From NCBI RefSeq assembly GCF_015832195.1, contig NC_052018.1, forward strand, positions 113,307,966 to 113,371,965: DNA of 64,000 nt, given 5' to 3'. The translations under genes were made by a program, and so were the position numbers. How positions within the stretch are numbered: position 1 is the first letter of the stretch; every line of letters starts with the position of its first letter. A model generated the notes under the pieces. The model saw only the letters and a list, made by a program, of their open reading frames with translations, was not told the origin of the DNA and did not search any database. Source of the DNA: Motacilla alba alba. Taxonomy: Eukaryota; Chordata; Aves; Passeriformes; Motacillidae. Below, piece by piece: positions 59,961 to 64,000 of this stretch.

Positions 59961-62900
59961 CCACCTCGTGGGCATTGACTGGCACGGGATTTTTCCTGGA
60001 AATACCAACTCCCAAGTGAAAGCAACTCGTTACTGTCACCGTTCTGCACGGATGATCCAAGGAAACCGCAACCCTTCGGGTCCTTGGCTTGGGAAAATTA
60101 TAGAAGTGCAGAGATGAGAAAGTTGTTCAGCTTCTAACGGGCTTGGTGGGATCGATTCTCCATAAAAATAAGAGCTCTAACAGGCAAATCTACAGGTGCC
60201 ACGGTGGAGTGCTAGTCAGAACCAGCAAGATTGGCACACTTTGTGCTCAGAAGCCACACCTGCTGGCTGTGTCACTCGTAGGAGCTCCTTGCATGAGTCA
60301 GATTTCACATTTCTATCTCTCGCATGGTAAGAATCTGCAGGCAAATCAATCTAAATATGTCCTCTGCTTTTTCAGGCACTTCCTTTACAGCATTAATCTA
60401 AATTACTCAAAGTTAATTCTGGGCAGATCTGGAGCAGGATATTTAAGGCCTGTGTAAACTTCTTTTAAAATCTGCTAATTCTTATGCTGGATTAGTTTAT
60501 CATCATTGAACTGATGTTGTATCTACTCCGACACCTCTGGAATTTCCCAACAGTCTGACAGTGCAAGGGCTTTTCATCATCTGGGAAGAGCACCTGTGTT
60601 CAAACACATGCTGTTTCTCCAACAAAATTAACTTTTAACCAGAGAGAAATCCTAATTTCATAATGTTGTGCCCCCTTTTCAGTAATCCTCATGTTCAAAA
60701 CCGTTTACCTGATGAATCTGTATCTGCACTGTGCGCCTAAGGTGAAAGCATGTGCTGGAGGAGACCATTTGGATTTCAGCACTTTCCAAATCTGGTCACC
60801 AGGAAGAAAAGGAGACTTGATCTGCCCTCATCCTTATCCTCCACCTCCAAATGAAGTTCTCAATTTGCTGTGCTGAGGTCCATGACAGAAGCGGGTATTA
60901 GTCTGTGTGGAGGAGCAGCCCAAGCATTTTTACTCCCTTGGGATCATTTTGCAGTAGCCTTTGGTAGTCAGAATCATCCCACATTCGTCTTTCAAGTCAG
61001 AAATGAGATACGACAGTGTTTAATTTTTTGTTTGTTTTTGGAATGCGTTATTTGGAAGGCACAGGGTGTCTTTTCACTTTCCACGCTGCCCCTGCATAAG
61101 GACACTCCAGCTGAACCATCCATCCCTGAGCCAGGGGTGTTCCAGTGCAAAAAGGATCAGTCACTTCAGGTTAGAGAAGATGGCAAATTTTCCTAGGAGA
61201 ATTTTTCCTTCCATCTCTTACTTCTGCTTTGTTGCTACTCCAGTACTGCCAAAAAGGACTTAATCCTAGGGACTTACTAAAATAACTTCTGACAAATGGA
61301 CAACTTAATCTCTGGAATAGTCTGGACACCATATGCAGTGACAAGTATTTGAAAATGTTTCATGGATAGAGATATTCCTGCCTTGCTTTTTAAATAGAAG
61401 CAGTCTCCCTTTTTTTGACACACTGAGCAATACACAAGGCATCCTAAATCTGTTTTGTCAACTGAGTCCAGGCTTTTTAAAAATATGCAGCAAGACTTTA
61501 ATACAGCTCATCCCATCGTACCCAACCAGACATCCTGCTGAGTCCTCGAGGGCTGGATATTCCCCATGCACAGCCCACATGCAGCTGCTGCTGTCTAATT
61601 CCATGGAATGAAGCCTCCCATGGGCTCCTTTCCTCTGACTCTACGGCACAGCCTCCTCTGCCTGCATCCCAAAGGAGGACGTGCAGCTCGCCATCTCTAA
61701 AAACTGCAGGCCTTTCTGTTCACACTGGCTTTGCCTGTCCAACTGCACCAAAACCCATATTTTGATTTTCTTCCTGCAAAGCAACTTTTCCCAATCCTGA
61801 AACACTTGCCTGCAGATGCAAATTCAATGTCAGCTGTTTGGATAGTTGCAGCAAGCAATGTCACTTGTGTGTTAGCATTAGAAGTAGGAGCTTAATTTGC
61901 TGAACTTCCAGATGGGCTGGTCAACATGGATTTTGTGGGTTTTTTGGTCAGATAAGCATAATTTTCACCAGCATCAAAAGGTCCCAGCAGCCTGCTATGC
62001 TATTTACTGTACAATAGCAAAAGGACTGCTACATGGTCTGAGGGCTGAGCTGACAAGACACAATGGATGGCAAAGAGAAGTCACATTTGCTGGGAATTGC
62101 ATGATACAGCCAAAATCCTGATCCTGCACCCTGAAAACCATGAAAGCTCCAAAGGCATCAGAATGTTAAAAAAGGGGTCTGCATTTATTGTTTGCTTGGT
62201 TATTTGGAACTTTTAGGAGGCACTCTGTCACATTCTCAGCATTTTTCTGGAGCTTTCACAAAGTGGTGCTCTGCACCATTCGTGTGGAACCAAGGATGGC
62301 TCTGCAGTTACCTCAAAGGACATCAGAGTTTCATCTTTGCTTTAGAATGCACAAATAATAATGACTTCCACACCATGCTGGAGAGCTGAGCCTGTAAGAT
62401 AGACATCAAAGATCTTACTGCTCCTGCCCACTGCTGAGAGTGGGCCCCACTGAGCATGGCAGATGGCAAATGCTGAGACAGTCCAGTTTGCAGTAAGGCT
62501 GCCAGGAGGGGTGGAGGGCTGAGGGAACAGCAACAGGAGAATGGGGGAAATTAGCAGAGGTGAATAGATTGGAGAATAGGGAAAAACGTAACAAGATGAT
62601 CAAGAGCAGAGAAAAGCTACACTGCCCCCTCCCTTCCCTTGTAGCTTGATTTCTGCTGGAGCTATGCTGGACAAAGATCTGTTCATAAGATTTAAATATG
62701 AATTTAAATAATGTGAACATATCAACCACAGCAAGCTCTGCTACTCAGAGCCACTGATCCTCTGCTCAGGAATGAGGTCAAAAGCAGATCTGTCTTCCCT
62801 GAAATCAAACTGGAAGTCCCAGGGTGCAGTAGAGGAACACAGCCCATCCCAGCTCTCCTTTATCCTGGTCCTTTACAGAACCTTGACAGTCTTTTAGAAA

Positions 62901-63371
62901 AGAAGTTTGTGTTTTTAGGGTAGGGACAACTTGGCAACCCAATAACAAAGAAAGATATTATGATGCCTTCCCAGAGCAACTTGTTATTTCACACTGTAAA
63001 ATTGACAGCAACACAGAATAAAGCTTTAAGCTTTGAAGCAAAAGCTTCAGAGGTTGCTGTTGCCAGAAATGCTCTTAGGAAGAGCTGAAGGTCCCTGGGC
63101 ATATTCTGGGAGCAGAACTGTCCAGATCCCCATCAGTATCAGTCTCTAAGTGTCTTCCATTTTCTCATCTACTTCCTCAGAATCCAAGCCTTCACTTAGA
63201 CTTGTTACACTTGTTACTTGTTACAAACCACAACTAACTGGAATTGCATAAGAGGTAGAACAGATTGAGATAAAAACTTCATTCTTTAAATTAAGTCCTA
63301 AAGATGGGAAAGATGTCAGAAACTAGACAAAGCAGAGTCATAAATTCAAAGTACACACCACCATGTGAGCA
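59961..63371. other. Non-coding stretch
   Basis: No gene or transposable element recognised. Unique sequence with T-rich tracts around 61.0-61.5 kb. Confidence 0.4.
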
Positions 63372-63396
63372 TGTGTGTGTGTGTGTGTGTGTGTGT
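63372..63396 (+). repeat. (TG)n microsatellite
   Basis: Twenty-five bases of perfect TG alternation, followed by 'acacatatgtgtatatat'. Alternating purine-pyrimidine sequence continues to about 63415, a classic Z-DNA-prone and length-polymorphic tract. Confidence 0.95.
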
Positions 63397-64000
63397 ACAC
63401 ATATGTGTATATATTTGAGTTAGGAACAGAATACCATAAACCAGAGGACAATCCTTCCAAGAAATAAATACATTTTACTGCAAATGTGCTGCCCTGGAGA
63501 CCTAAGTGGCCTCATTTTCTGGACTAGGCAGTCATGAAGTTGTTTTTAAGTGTGAAGGACACAGCTGCAATCCGTAACTTTCAGCCTAAATGATTGCATT
63601 GCTCTGACAACATACTGCTCCTGTTCTCAGCTGGAAGTGTGTCGCATTTGTGTACCACCTTTTTCACACCTTTTTTTTTTGGAACAGAGACAGCATAAAA
63701 TTCAGAGGTTAGCTGGGTCACCTCTTAGTCTTCAAAAGAATGGCTTTGTCAGTGCCTGTGATCCTTATGTTATTAACAGGACACAAAAGCTGAGAGGAGA
63801 GACTGGCAGAGATGGATGAGAGGAGGGTAGGAGGTATGGAGGAGGAGAATTTGGAATCCCTCCCTGTCTTTTTATGCCAGAGGGAACCAGACAGGGAAGG
63901 TGCCTAGAGGACAGGCTGTTACCAGCTCTCATGATTTTGAGGGTTGTGTAATTATTTTGTTAATATAAAGACAAAACTTTGTGACTCATGTAGTTGCAGA
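63397..64000. other. Non-coding stretch to window end
   Basis: No gene recognised. A T-run at 63670-63680 and purine-rich sequence at 63.80-63.86 kb are the only notable features. Confidence 0.4.

Noticed and set aside
63195..63225. Triple 'cttgtta' micro-repeat
   Set aside because: Too short and imperfect to be more than local slippage.

Overview
The window looks like nuclear DNA from a bird, or a close sauropsid relative. Its repeats are CR1 LINE 3' ends ending in the (ATTCTATG)-type tail. There is no Alu or L1-like material and repeat density is low. CpG is scarce except in discrete islands. Nothing indicates a prokaryote, plasmid, phage or organelle: there are no operons, no ribosome-binding-site-led ORF series, no CRISPR array and no IS element. 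Nearly all long open frames are chance frames in GC-rich or repetitive DNA. The window is therefore overwhelmingly intergenic or intronic.

Layout. 1-10 kb is non-coding, with one well-preserved CR1 3' end (about 2.68-3.03 kb) and an ancient L3/MIR-like fragment (about 4.9 kb). At 10.25-10.98 kb lies a strong CpG island. On its minus strand it carries what looks like a 5' non-coding exon: paired ETS-type sites, a six-codon upstream ORF and a GAG|GTAGGG donor. A CACCC-rich degenerate minisatellite adjoins it. A gene may therefore begin here and run leftward out of the window. 11.3-22.4 kb shows nothing definite. A second, orphan CpG island covers about 22.5-23.2 kb. 23.2-32.3 kb is non-coding with a CR1 fragment at 30.3 kb and a striking perfect inverted repeat at 25.54 kb.

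The only protein-coding sequence I recognise is at 36.84-37.24 kb on the plus strand. It is the first exon of a membrane-anchored short-chain dehydrogenase/reductase (SDR) of the 17beta-HSD2 / 11beta-HSD2 / retinol-dehydrogenase type. It has a TATA box upstream and a phase-1 splice donor where this family normally splits the glycine codon before the LWxLVNNAG motif. Its nucleotide-binding motif is badly eroded. About 1.5 kb downstream is a decayed stretch that may be exon 2, with an in-frame stop. The gene is thus either a divergent pseudoenzyme with its remaining exons outside the window or unrecognised, or a degenerating pseudogene. Three high-identity minisatellites (periods 52, 39 and 42 bp) sit within 8.3 kb around this exon.

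40.7-64 kb is mostly non-coding. It holds one old CR1 fragment, A-tracts preceded by AATAAA, a TG microsatellite and three weak exon-like intervals. I do not see an obviously new biological system. The most informative items are the eroded SDR exon, the CpG-island exon and the minisatellite cluster.
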